A DNA stretch of 64,000 nucleotides from Bradyrhizobium sp. G127 (lineage in GTDB: Bacteria > Pseudomonadota > Alphaproteobacteria > Rhizobiales > Xanthobacteraceae), in contig NZ_JAKFGN010000003.1 of the NCBI RefSeq assembly GCF_021502575.1, positions 432,501-496,500 on the forward strand, given 5' to 3'. The position numbers were made by a program, and so were the translations under genes. Under the pieces are notes generated by a model. The model worked only from the letters and a program-made list of their open reading frames with translations. It was not told the DNA's origin and did not search any database. Positions 9,102-18,800 of the stretch are shown one piece after another (the first letter of the stretch is position 1; each line of letters starts with the position of its first letter).

Positions 9102-10370
9102 ATGGCCCGACATGAGATCCTTGGAGGATTGGTTCAGGTCTACAGGCGCGGCGACGGCCGCCATTGGCACTGTTCGGCGTCCCTCAAGGGCCGCCAGTAC
9201 CGCGCCACCACGGGCGAGGACGACCTCGTCCTCGCCAAGCAGGTCGCTGAAAACTGGTATCTGGGCCTCCGTGGCAAGTCCCAGGCCGGGCTTCTCAAGA
9301 AGAACGAGAAAACCTTCAAGCAGGCGGCTGAGCAGTTCTTAAAGGAATATGAGGTCATCACTGAGGGCCACCGGAGCAAGCGGTGGGTTGAGGGATATGC
9401 GATCCGCCTGCGGCTGCACCTGTTGCCGTTCTTCGGGGACATGGGGCTATCGGAAATCACACCCGGCAAGGTCCAGGAATACAGGGTGCACCGCATTGCC
9501 ACCTCTACAACCGGCAAGGCCCCCGCCCGCAGCACCATCCATGATGAGGTGGTGACCATCCGCCAGGTGCTTAAAACCGCAATCCGGCACGAATGGCTCG
9601 GGCACCTGCCTGACTTCTCGCCTCCCTATAAAACGTCGGGAAAGGTCGTGCATCGGCCGTGGTTCAGTCCCGAAGAATACAAGCAGCTTTATGAAGCGAC
9701 CCGCGCGCACGCCAAAGCAAGCCAAATCCATCATCGCTGGAGCGCGGAGCAGGTGCATGACTATGTGCTGTTTCTCGCCAACACTGGGTTGCGGCCGGAC
9801 GAAGCTAAAAACCTCCAGCACCGCGACGTGACCATCGTTGAGGACGACCATAGCGGCCAAAGTATTTTAGAGATTGAAGTGCGGGGCAAACGGGGTGTGG
9901 GTTATTGCAAGAGCATGCCGATGGCCGTACGGCCCTATGAGCGATTGTTGGCCCGCCCACGATACGTCAAACAGGGCAAGGCGAGGCAGAGGGCCAAGTT
10001 ACTGCCTTCAACCGAACCGCCGAAATTACCAAAATCGACCGATCCTGTATTTCCAGGCAATCACATCAAGCTGTTCAATGGTGTGCTCGATAAAAGCGGG
10101 TTGAAGCTGGATCGCGATGGCAACCGACGGACCGCGTACAGTTTGCGTCACACCTACATCTGCATGCGGTTGATGGAAGGTGCTGATATTTATCAGATTG
10201 CGAAGAACTGCCGGACTAGCGTTGAAATGATTGAGAAGTTTTATGCAGCCCACATCAAGAACCGGCTTGATACTGCGGCGATCAATGTGCGCCGCGCGAA
10301 ACCTGCGGTTCGCAAAAAGGCTGTTGTGCGGGCTGAAGACGACACTGAGCTTTATCAGCAGGCCGAGTAA
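9102..10370 (+). CDS. tyrosine recombinase (phage-type integrase)
   Basis: The 422-aa protein starts at an ATG behind GGAGGTGC. The N-terminal third holds an arm-binding/SAM-like region (LKKNEKTFKQAAEQFLKEYEV). The C-terminal catalytic domain shows the Arg of TGLRPDEAKNL (about residue 232), the H-x-x-R box in SLRHTYICMRL (about residue 350) and the nucleophile Tyr in EKFYAAHI (about residue 385). It lies 132 bp inside attL, in the usual place for an island integrase that recombines the tRNA-fMet site. No excisionase gene is obvious next to it. Confidence 0.93.
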   Translation: MARHEILGGLVQVYRRGDGRHWHCSASLKGRQYRATTGEDDLVLAKQVAENWYLGLRGKSQAGLLKKNEKTFKQAAEQFLKEYEVITEGHRSKRWVEGYAIRLRLHLLPFFGDMGLSEITPGKVQEYRVHRIATSTTGKAPARSTIHDEVVTIRQVLKTAIRHEWLGHLPDFSPPYKTSGKVVHRPWFSPEEYKQLYEATRAHAKASQIHHRWSAEQVHDYVLFLANTGLRPDEAKNLQHRDVTIVEDDHSGQSILEIEVRGKRGVGYCKSMPMAVRPYERLLARPRYVKQGKARQRAKLLPSTEPPKLPKSTDPVFPGNHIKLFNGVLDKSGLKLDRDGNRRTAYSLRHTYICMRLMEGADIYQIAKNCRTSVEMIEKFYAAHIKNRLDTAAINVRRAKPAVRKKAVVRAEDDTELYQQAE

Positions 10371-10408
10371 GCCTGCATCTTAAAGGGCCGAGGGGTCCTC
10401 GCTCACTA

Positions 10409-10427
10409 CGAAACGTTTAGCGTTTCG
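10409..10427 (+). terminator. hairpin downstream of integrase
   Basis: CGAAACG (10409-10415) pairs with CGTTTCG (10421-10427) around a TTTAG loop, 39 bp after the integrase stop. There is no clear T-run, so it may be a weak terminator or a processing hairpin. The rest of 10371-10617 holds no gene that I can support and probably contains the promoter of the Druantia-like operon. Confidence 0.4.
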
Positions 10428-10617
10428 CCTTCACCTGCTTGGCAGGTCCTTGTTGTACTTTGTAAGAGTCAGATTAATCCGTGTGCTAAAATCGAGTTTA
10501 CTCCTTTGCTCCGATAGGATTGCATCGTAAAAATAAATACCTGTGGCTGAATGTTTGTTGGCATCCAGCAGTAGGAGAGAATACTGAAAGCAATTTAAGC
10601 TTGGGATCAACTCGTCG

Positions 10618-11820
10618 ATGAAGCGTAAAAGTAAAAAACCTAATGTTGCGAAAGTAAATCTTCGCCGGGCTGCTTTAGTTAGGAAATTTCGACGACACCT
10701 AAGCTCCTTGGGCTTTCGCAGGACGAAAGGGGTTCTCACATTTGAGGGTTCTGGCAAAGATGTAATTCGCGGGTTGCATTCTGAGCATCGCGGAGATCGG
10801 ATCGATGCTCATCGTCAGTTTATCGCTGAGAATTTTGACGGTCTAAAAAAATATTTTGCTGGTGGGCAGGACATTGATCCCGCAAAGATTACGCCCCGCT
10901 TAGAGCTAGTCAAATCGGGTACTTGGCAGAGTAAACTATTTAGACTCGCGTCTTTGACCTGGTCCGTCCCTGTCTCCAACGGCTTCGGGCGACGGCTTCG
11001 CTACCTCGTTTGGGATAAACAGAACGACAAACTCATAGGTTTGCTCGCGATAGGTGATCCCGTCTTTAACCTATCGGTTCGTGACAAACTCATCGGCTGG
11101 AATTCTAAGGAGCGCGGAAGTCGTCTCGTAAACGTTATGGACGCTTACGTGCTTGGTTCGATTCCGCCATATAACCAGTTGCTCGGTGGCAAGCTGGTCG
11201 CCTCCCTTGTGAGAACGAGAGAGATCTATAATGATTTTGCGAAGGCTTACGGCGATACGCGCGGAATTATCTCCAAGAAAAAGAAGAACGCGCGACTACT
11301 CGTTGTTACAACCTCCTCGTCGCTGGGGCGATCTTCAATTTACAATCGTCTAAAGTTGAGCGACCAAAAGTATTTCAGACCCATTGGTTTTACCGGCGGA
11401 TGGGGCCACTTTCACATTCCCGATGATCTCTTCGCAGATATGCGATCGTATCTCCGTGATATCGGACATCCGTATGCTGACCTGCATAGATATGGCCAAG
11501 GGCCTAACTGGAGAATGCGCACCACTCGTGCAGCTCTATCTGCGCTTGGATATAAAGATGACATGCTTCGCCACGGCATTCAGCGAGAAGTCTATCTATG
11601 TGAGTTTGCAACCAACTCATTGAAAATATTAAAGACCGGAACGGGCCGACCAAATTTGAAAGGGCTTAAGACGGTCGAAGAAGTTTCGCGACTAGCGGTT
11701 CAGCGTTGGATGGTGCCGCGCGCGGAAAGGCTTCCTGAGTTTCGCTTGTGGGAAGTGGGCGATATTATGCAATTGCTTGGCCGAAAGGTGGCTGCGCCGA
11801 AGGTTATATCAATGAAATAA
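10618..11820 (+). CDS. druA: DUF4338 protein, DruA-like (Druantia)
   Basis: A 400-aa protein with a basic N-terminus (MKRKSKKPNVAKVNLRRAAL). From about residue 140 it carries the block I associate with DUF4338/DruA: GLLAIGDPVFNLSVRDKLIGW, NVMDAYVLGSIPPYNQLLGGK, YGDTRGIISKKKKNARLLVV, TTSSSLGRSSIYNRL, FTGGWGHFHIP and KDDMLRHGIQREVYLCE. DUF4338 is the family of DruA in Druantia type I anti-phage systems; its biochemical action is not known. It is the first gene of a four-gene plus-strand run (10618-21369) with short gaps or overlaps, and its sequence is more A+T-rich than the flanks. The DUF4338 call is fairly firm; the defence role comes from context with DruE. Confidence 0.82.
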   Translation: MKRKSKKPNVAKVNLRRAALVRKFRRHLSSLGFRRTKGVLTFEGSGKDVIRGLHSEHRGDRIDAHRQFIAENFDGLKKYFAGGQDIDPAKITPRLELVKSGTWQSKLFRLASLTWSVPVSNGFGRRLRYLVWDKQNDKLIGLLAIGDPVFNLSVRDKLIGWNSKERGSRLVNVMDAYVLGSIPPYNQLLGGKLVASLVRTREIYNDFAKAYGDTRGIISKKKKNARLLVVTTSSSLGRSSIYNRLKLSDQKYFRPIGFTGGWGHFHIPDDLFADMRSYLRDIGHPYADLHRYGQGPNWRMRTTRAALSALGYKDDMLRHGIQREVYLCEFATNSLKILKTGTGRPNLKGLKTVEEVSRLAVQRWMVPRAERLPEFRLWEVGDIMQLLGRKVAAPKVISMK

Positions 11821-11823
11821 TAA

Positions 11824-14706
11824 ATGGGGCGGGGCCCTCTTATGTCGTTAGCGCTCGACGAATGGCAGGCACGACTAGAAACGCACTTTGCCGATTTGGC
11901 CAGTGCGCGCGTTTTTACGGGCTATCCGCTTTTTGCGCTTGAGCACGGACTTTCCGAAGCAGAATTGTCGGAGCTATCTGCCTTACTTCGCGCTCGCGTG
12001 CGCCACGGCGGGCATAGGCTCAGTACGCATTGGTTGGGTTGGGTCGCGTACGCAACGGAGTTTGGTTATGGCTACGACGGTGATCAGTATTGGGACTCGT
12101 TCGAGTCTGAAACGCCTGGCTGGCGCCAATACGGAAGCCGGGAGTTGCTAAAGAATTGGTTTCGTCGATTCCGAAAAGATTATAATGGAATTTCTCCGAC
12201 TGGTCGCTGGGCTCGCCATTTTTCAATCATCTCGCTGCCCATCACTCACGCCATCCTGCCAAGCTATTTACAGCAACAATTTGCGCAGTTGCTCTATTCG
12301 CTGAGATACACCCTTGCGAGGTCCAATACATCTGATGCCGCGTCACTTGGCAAAATCCTGGCGAACAGCGCTTGGAACGCGTCAACGCGATTTGAACAGT
12401 TTTTGCAACAAGAAGCCCTCGCGGGTCAGATAGCGATAGCGCTCTTACAGGGCGGGGAAAGCCGCGAAGGGCCAATTTATCGGCCCACCCTCGATAAAAT
12501 TGTAAAAGACTTGGAGAAAGTACGCCAATCTCGCGAGTGGCTCAAAGATGTTCGTCGATTCGTATTGGATCGAATGGTTGGAACGGGGAGAGCGACAAAT
12601 CTCTTTTCGTCGCAGCAACTGGTACGAAGCCTTCAAAGTTTCGCAGGCGGACAACCAACGAGCGTGAAGCCTTCTTTGCTGTTGCGCAGAACAGACGCGA
12701 AGACCTGGGCTCCTATAATGGAATTTCCCTCCTTCGCCGGAGTTGCAAAACTCAATAGCGAGTTTTCGGCATTCCTCAAAACCACAAGATGCAGAATTTC
12801 CGGTCTTCCCGATACATGGCTCCCGCCAGCCTGGCTCCTGTCAGCAAGACAACGACGCGTTTTGAAAAACTGGCCTGACGCAAGTCGGCTCGCAATTGAG
12901 TTCGAAAAACCAAATCCTGCGCTTCAAAACTTATTGGTTTCAGAGTGTAGAATTCCTAAGGCGCCGTTTTGGCTATTCAAGTTAGCTCGAGACGGAATTG
13001 CGCGCTCCATTGAGGGAATGATGGTGCGGCCAGGGCTAAGCTACGTTTTTGTGAGCCAAGAACCAGTTACTGTTCCACCGGACATTGGGACGCCTGTCGA
13101 TCTAACGTGCCCGGACATGCACGCGCAGTTCCTCGATATCCCTGCGACGCTTTCCGCTGCGCAAATACAATCGTTGAGTTCATTTGGTCTCCAAGTTTGT
13201 CGCACAATCCGCATCACGCCTGCCGGACTTTCCGCACGAAATTGGGACGGCGAAGGCAACAGTGAATGGCTCACAACCGAAGCGCCTTGTTTCAGCATCG
13301 TTCATGATCACCCGGTCGATAAGTATAATATCTACCTCAATCATAATCTTTGCCATTCAATAGAAGGGGGTCGTGCTGGCGTACCGCATTTCCTGTCCCT
13401 GCCACCGCTCACCCCTGGGAAGCATCGCTTGACTGTAAGAGCCGAACGGGTAGGGACATTCAGTTCTGCGGCGGCGCTGGCCTTTACCCGCGATACGGAG
13501 GGTACGATTGCTCTCGTGGTGCGGGACCCACTGCCGTGGGTGCCTGGGACGACGCTTCATTCAGGATTAACGGTCTTTACTGACCCAACCGACCCATCAC
13601 TAGATTCGATTTGGGAAGGAGATTGCGACCTCTCAGTTCTCGGACCCGACAATCGGCAGGTGACTTGTTCGATTTCGCTCAAAGACAAGGACGGCGGAAC
13701 GTTGCTCGATCACGTTGTAGGAACGCTTGAGCTTCCAGTATCGCCGAACGATTGGCACAGACGTTGGGATCAATCCAATAGAGACGAGGCGCGCGCTTGG
13801 AAATACCTCGAAGCAAGATCGGCAATCCTCAAAATTGATGGAGAAGAATTGGGCCAATACCGTCTTCCGCTTGAGAGGGAGACAAAGCCGGTCAGATGGG
13901 TTTGCCGTGCAGGTGGTCACGGCACATCGGCCCGCTTCTTTGATGACACTGGGCTAGAGGGGGAGGCCGAGTTGACCTTTTTCAGTTTTGGCCAGCCATT
14001 GATTGGTACCGCTTGCGATCCAGAGAAGGTCGTTGAGGGTTTTGAACTCTCGGGACAAGGAGGTTTGCTTGTCGCGAAGCACGGTGAGCACATGGACTGC
14101 GTTGTCGGTAGCTCGAAAAACGTTGCCGGTGGATTGCAAGGTCTGCTGATTGAGCCCTCGACTTTTACAGTCGATTGGCCCGGCGTGCCAGACGTTCTGC
14201 GTCGCTTGAAGTATTGGTCGGAAGCTCGCCTAGCCGGACCATTGGCGGCGAACAGGCGAGCGTACGTCCTTAGAAAGACAACAGAGCATTTCTTCGGAAA
14301 TTTTTTGGGACCTCGATGGGAAGCGGCGGAACACGCTTTTGCGAGCGATGCGGATTCATCGCAAAAGTTGAAGACTTTAAGAGAGGCGATTGGTGGCAAC
14401 ACTAGCTTTGGGTTTTTGTTAGGTGAGCAGATCTCGAAGTTTACAAGCAGCGACAAACCTAATGTTACCGCATTTTTCCAACTGGCCGCACGTTATGGAA
14501 TAACGGCTGACAAAGAGCTTTGCGAGTTCGCTCTCCGTTTTGCCAGTGCCCCTTGGGTGGCTATGGAAAAGTACGGCGATAGATTTTCGCCGCTCGCGCA
14601 ATCCACCGGCCAGCCGCTGTTACGAGCTGCTCGAATGCTCTCCGTTTTTGCAATGACCCATGACCAAGTTCGCACATATAGTTTCGCGCCGAGGTGGACA
14701 TGGTAG
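11824..14706 (+). CDS. large uncharacterised Druantia-associated protein (960 aa)
   Basis: Second gene of the Druantia-like operon, 3 bp after druA. ATG at 11842 (MSLALDEWQARLETHF) is an equally possible start. The N-terminal block (GYPLFALEHGLSEAE, HWLGWVAYATEFGYGYDGDQYW, ARHFSIISLPITHAILP) resembles, from memory, the proteins annotated STY4851/ECs_5259 that sit next to large DUF1998 helicases, possibly the DruH-type component of type III Druantia. No helicase, nuclease or membrane motif is visible. The middle and C-terminus look like beta-rich modules (LSLPPLTPGKHRLTVRAER). It may be a target-recognition or scaffold subunit; that is inference. Its stop overlaps the next start by 7 bp, so the two are translationally coupled. 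Confidence 0.75.
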   Translation: MGRGPLMSLALDEWQARLETHFADLASARVFTGYPLFALEHGLSEAELSELSALLRARVRHGGHRLSTHWLGWVAYATEFGYGYDGDQYWDSFESETPGWRQYGSRELLKNWFRRFRKDYNGISPTGRWARHFSIISLPITHAILPSYLQQQFAQLLYSLRYTLARSNTSDAASLGKILANSAWNASTRFEQFLQQEALAGQIAIALLQGGESREGPIYRPTLDKIVKDLEKVRQSREWLKDVRRFVLDRMVGTGRATNLFSSQQLVRSLQSFAGGQPTSVKPSLLLRRTDAKTWAPIMEFPSFAGVAKLNSEFSAFLKTTRCRISGLPDTWLPPAWLLSARQRRVLKNWPDASRLAIEFEKPNPALQNLLVSECRIPKAPFWLFKLARDGIARSIEGMMVRPGLSYVFVSQEPVTVPPDIGTPVDLTCPDMHAQFLDIPATLSAAQIQSLSSFGLQVCRTIRITPAGLSARNWDGEGNSEWLTTEAPCFSIVHDHPVDKYNIYLNHNLCHSIEGGRAGVPHFLSLPPLTPGKHRLTVRAERVGTFSSAAALAFTRDTEGTIALVVRDPLPWVPGTTLHSGLTVFTDPTDPSLDSIWEGDCDLSVLGPDNRQVTCSISLKDKDGGTLLDHVVGTLELPVSPNDWHRRWDQSNRDEARAWKYLEARSAILKIDGEELGQYRLPLERETKPVRWVCRAGGHGTSARFFDDTGLEGEAELTFFSFGQPLIGTACDPEKVVEGFELSGQGGLLVAKHGEHMDCVVGSSKNVAGGLQGLLIEPSTFTVDWPGVPDVLRRLKYWSEARLAGPLAANRRAYVLRKTTEHFFGNFLGPRWEAAEHAFASDADSSQKLKTLREAIGGNTSFGFLLGEQISKFTSSDKPNVTAFFQLAARYGITADKELCEFALRFASAPWVAMEKYGDRFSPLAQSTGQPLLRAARMLSVFAMTHDQVRTYSFAPRWTW

Positions 14707-15794
14707 TTCGCTCGATTGATGCCCTGGAAGTACTAACCGACCTGCGGCGCACACTTGGAATTCCCGTGGTGGATGGGGGCGACCAGATCGATGACGTGTG
14801 CCTTGCAGCTTTGGTAAGGCGGGCAGCTGCGATTTGTTGCCCTTGTTCGGTTTCGAGTTTGTCGAACTTCGTGGCGGACGGTTTAAGTCTTCTCGCGATT
14901 GATCCGCCGTCCCTCCGCGAAAAAGTTGATGAGGCCGTCGACGGTCTACTAGTCGTTGGCGACTTGCTTGAATTGAACCAAGTTGCTTCGGACGACCCGA
15001 ACGTCAAAGGCACTTGGGTGTTTGCCGCACCGCCGTCATTTGTGGATCGAAAAAATGGCAGTACTTTCATTATAGGCATCGCAGGCGATGAGCTTAGCCC
15101 TCTGCCACGAGAACTTGCAGACCGGGTTAGTTATGAGAGATTCTGCAGGGTCATAAAACATAACGAGTCCGAGACACTTTCTCTTACTTTGCGAGATTTA
15201 GGACTTATCGAACTCAGCGAACGTGCGTGGCTGCGGCCACCGAAGGAAGAGACGCCTCAGACCCTAGTGGAAGGCACGCTTGCTCGGCTATTGGCGCAAC
15301 CACCCAGCGGGCAAATTGAAGAAATTCAAATTCTAGATCCGGAGAAGCCCGTCGGCTTTTATAGGGGCCGTTGGACAACCTTAAAAAGCCAAACAGGAAT
15401 CTATGTTGCCAGGCGCCCTCAAGCCTACGGAGCGCCGCTTTGGGGTGTTGTAAAGATCGAATCCGGACAGACTAAGAACCTTCTAGACCTCCCGTATTCC
15501 GCCAACTTTCGGTGGCGCGGGTGTGACGCTGCATGGCATCTTCAAATGGCAATAGATAGTCGCCAAGGACGTCCCCAGAATTATCGGCGACGCAATATTG
15601 AGCAGGGAGCTATCTTTGATTTCTACTCCCCATTACCATTGTGGGCTGAGCGACGGTTAGCCGTGATCGGAAAGCCAACCGTTCGCGAAAATTGTTTGAT
15701 TTCTTATTTACTTCCAGCGGCCGAAGCGGATGTTGAAGAAAAATTTTTGAAAGAACGTCTTTGGCTAGTGGCCAGGGACGAGATGAAGAATTAG
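14700..15794 (+). CDS. uncharacterised protein upstream of DruE (DruD position)
   Basis: ATG at 14700 overlaps the end of the 960-aa gene by 7 bp and gives 364 aa. I recognise no domain. It contains neither obvious catalytic motifs nor membrane segments; the C-terminal half holds GFYRGRWTTLKSQTGIYVARRP and a C-terminal FLKERLWLVARDEMKN. In type I Druantia the gene immediately before the helicase, druD, is of similar size, so it may be an equivalent. Size and position are the only support; sequence homology would have to be tested by profile search. Confidence 0.7.
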   Translation: MVVRSIDALEVLTDLRRTLGIPVVDGGDQIDDVCLAALVRRAAAICCPCSVSSLSNFVADGLSLLAIDPPSLREKVDEAVDGLLVVGDLLELNQVASDDPNVKGTWVFAAPPSFVDRKNGSTFIIGIAGDELSPLPRELADRVSYERFCRVIKHNESETLSLTLRDLGLIELSERAWLRPPKEETPQTLVEGTLARLLAQPPSGQIEEIQILDPEKPVGFYRGRWTTLKSQTGIYVARRPQAYGAPLWGVVKIESGQTKNLLDLPYSANFRWRGCDAAWHLQMAIDSRQGRPQNYRRRNIEQGAIFDFYSPLPLWAERRLAVIGKPTVRENCLISYLLPAAEADVEEKFLKERLWLVARDEMKN

Positions 15795-15807
15795 GGGAAG
15801 TGTCGTC

Positions 15808-18800
15808 GTGAATCAGACAATTCAAGAGTCAATTCGCCAACTTCACGGATCGCTCCGCGATTATATCGAGGCCGCCTACCACATAAGTTCTCCTCAACTG
15901 ATCGCTCAACGCAAAGAGCTGCTAGACAGAGAGGGCGTTATTTCCCAAGCGCCCTATATCGAATCAACCCCGAAATATCAGACGCGTGAAAAATTTTCGG
16001 AGATCGCGGGGCTGCACAAGGCCGCGCTCGAAATCTACGAGATTTTGGCCCAGGCCAGCGGGTCCCAAGCAGCCTTACTCTACGATCCCCCATATGAGCA
16101 TCAGTCAAAGTCGATCAAAACAAGTTTGGTCGATGGCAAAAATCTCTTGATTATGACTGGAACGGGTTCGGGTAAGACCGAATCATTCCTTCTGCCCATT
16201 CTGGGAAAATTGGCGCGGGAAGCTCAGGGCAATCCGCAAAGTTTCCGCGAACAGCCAGCGATGCGGGCTCTTATTCTTTATCCGATGAACGCACTCGTAA
16301 ACGACCAATTGGGTCGCCTTCGATCCATGTTTGGTGATCCCCGGACAGTCGCGAAGTTCAACGACTGGGCTGGACGGCCGCCAAGGTTCGCCCGTTACAC
16401 AAGTCGAACTCCATACGCAGGGATGCGAACGCGAGAGAAAGATTCGCGAAAACTAAAGCCATTCGAAGAATTTTACGTTGACCTTCAGCGCAAAGCCGAT
16501 GGTGTAGCGTCCGATGCGCAGGCGCGCGCGTCTAATTTGCGCAACCAGTTAAAGCTGAAAGGCAAGTGGCCTGCTAAGCCTGATTTGGCGGCTTGGATGG
16601 GTGAGAAAGGTACGAACTGGCAAAATCGGAAAACCGGAGCGTTTCAGCGGGCCGTTACACTGCCAAACGACACTGAGCTTCTTACTCGGCACGAGATTCA
16701 GGAGTCGCCACCCGATCTCTTGGTAACAAACTATTCCATGCTTGAGTACATGCTCATGCGGCCGATTGAGCGGACGATCTTCGATAAGACGCGCGAGTGG
16801 TTGACCATCAACCCAGAAGAAAAATTTCTCGTCGTGCTGGATGAAGCGCATCTCTATCGTGGCGCGGCTGGGGCCGAGGTGGGCCTGCTTCTTCGTCGCC
16901 TTCGTGACAGGCTAGGTATTCAAGCAGACCGCCTCCAAGTCATTTGTGCCACGGCAAGCTTCAAAGACAAAGACTACGCCCCCGAGTTCGGCGCGCAGCT
17001 ATCCGGTGCGCCCGTTAAGAGCTTTGTGCCGATCACTGGCAATCTAGACTTGAGAGAGGGTGCAGAGCCAGGCAGCGAAAAGGACGCCAAAGCTCTTTCT
17101 GAAATCGACCTGTTTCGTTTCTACGAGGCGACTTCAGACGAGGCTCGAATAGAGCAAATTCAGAAGTTTTTGGACTATCGCAAATCCACCAGAGGGACTT
17201 CGTTGGAGGAGCGTCTCTTTTATGCGCTCGAAAAATTTGGGCCATTGAGCCAACTTGTCAATTCAACAATGAAAACGGCTCTACGCGTGTCGGAATTGGG
17301 CGCAGAACTTTTCCCTGACGCGCCAGACATTGCGGATGCTGCCGTCACGGCACTTTTGGCGCTAGGCAGCATCGCGCGAGTTGACCCAAAAGGGGCGGGC
17401 TTACTGCCGTGTCGCATCCACAATTTTTATCGTGGCCTTCCTGGACTTTGGGTTTGCGCCGATCCGCAGTGCTCTGAGATAAAAGAAGACGAAAGAAGTG
17501 GCATCTGCGGAAAGATGTACGGGCAGCCACGCGATGTGTGTTCGTGCGGCGCACGTGTTTTTGAATTTTTCACGTGTCGGTTTTGCGGGACCGCCTATGC
17601 ACGTGGCTATACTGATGATGTGGAAAACCCGTCTGCGCTTTGGTCTGAACAGGGGCAGCGCATGCATCTAGAAGGAATCGACGTCGATTCCTTGCTGCCG
17701 GTCGATCTTTTGCTTGAAGAGCCTGCTCAACATGAAGAGGTCGAGCCTGCCAACCTCGACGTAGAAACTGGACGGGTGAATCCCAACATTGCTGGTGCGA
17801 GAACGCGGACCGTGTATTTGCGCGGCAATCGCCTCGGTGAAGGCGCTGACGCCGATGGTGAAGTTGATACAAGCTATGAAACACGCGGCCAGTTCATACC
17901 CTGCGCTTGCTGCGGAGAATCGTCGCGGTTCGGACGATCAACAGTGCAAGACCATCAAACCAAAGGCGATCAACCATTTCAGGCTCTGGTTGCTAAGCAA
18001 ATTCAAATTCAGCCGCCAAACGCCGTTGAAGCAAGCCGCTTCGCACCTTTACGAGGGAGAAAGGTGCTGGTGTTTTCGGATTCTAGACAAGTCGCCGCCA
18101 GATTGGCACCGCATCTTCAAATGTATTCGGTGCGTGACTCCCTTCGCCCTCTAATCGCTTGGGGCTTTAGGCGATTGCAAAATCTCGCCATTCTTCATCC
18201 TTTGCTCAGTCTAGAAGACCTTTACCTGGCTGTTCTACTCGCTTCTAAGCATCTTGGTGTGCGTTTGCGCCCCGAACTGAAAGAAGGTGAGAGCTTTGCA
18301 GCGGAAGACGTGGTCGAGGCCGCTGTTCAGGATGGCTCTGCGGCGACTGATTCAGGATTGCAGTTTCTTTGGATGAGAATGAAAAACGAACGACCGCCTG
18401 AATCGTTGCTCGAAGACATCATTAGTACAGTTCAAGACAAGTTTCTGGGTCTCGAAGCGCTGGCACTAGTATCCATTTGCGAAAGGAGCGAACTCAAGGC
18501 GGCCCTTGAAAGACTACCGCCGTTACCAGGGCTTATTGAAACACCCGAAGCGAAAGTTGCGTTGGTGCGTGCGTGGCTTCGTTGTTGGAGAGGGGTAGGC
18601 TTTTGGCTGAACTCCATGCCAGCCGTATGGTGGCAGCGTCCTCGGACGCAGGGAACTAGTATTCGGGGTCAAAAAGGAAAGTTTCGTGCCTTCGATCGGA
18701 TCTTGACCGAAAGGGCACATCGCAAGATTTTCAACGATAGTTGGTTGCCGGAACTTCTGCGCACATTCACCGAGGATATGGCAGGTACGCGGCGGTTACG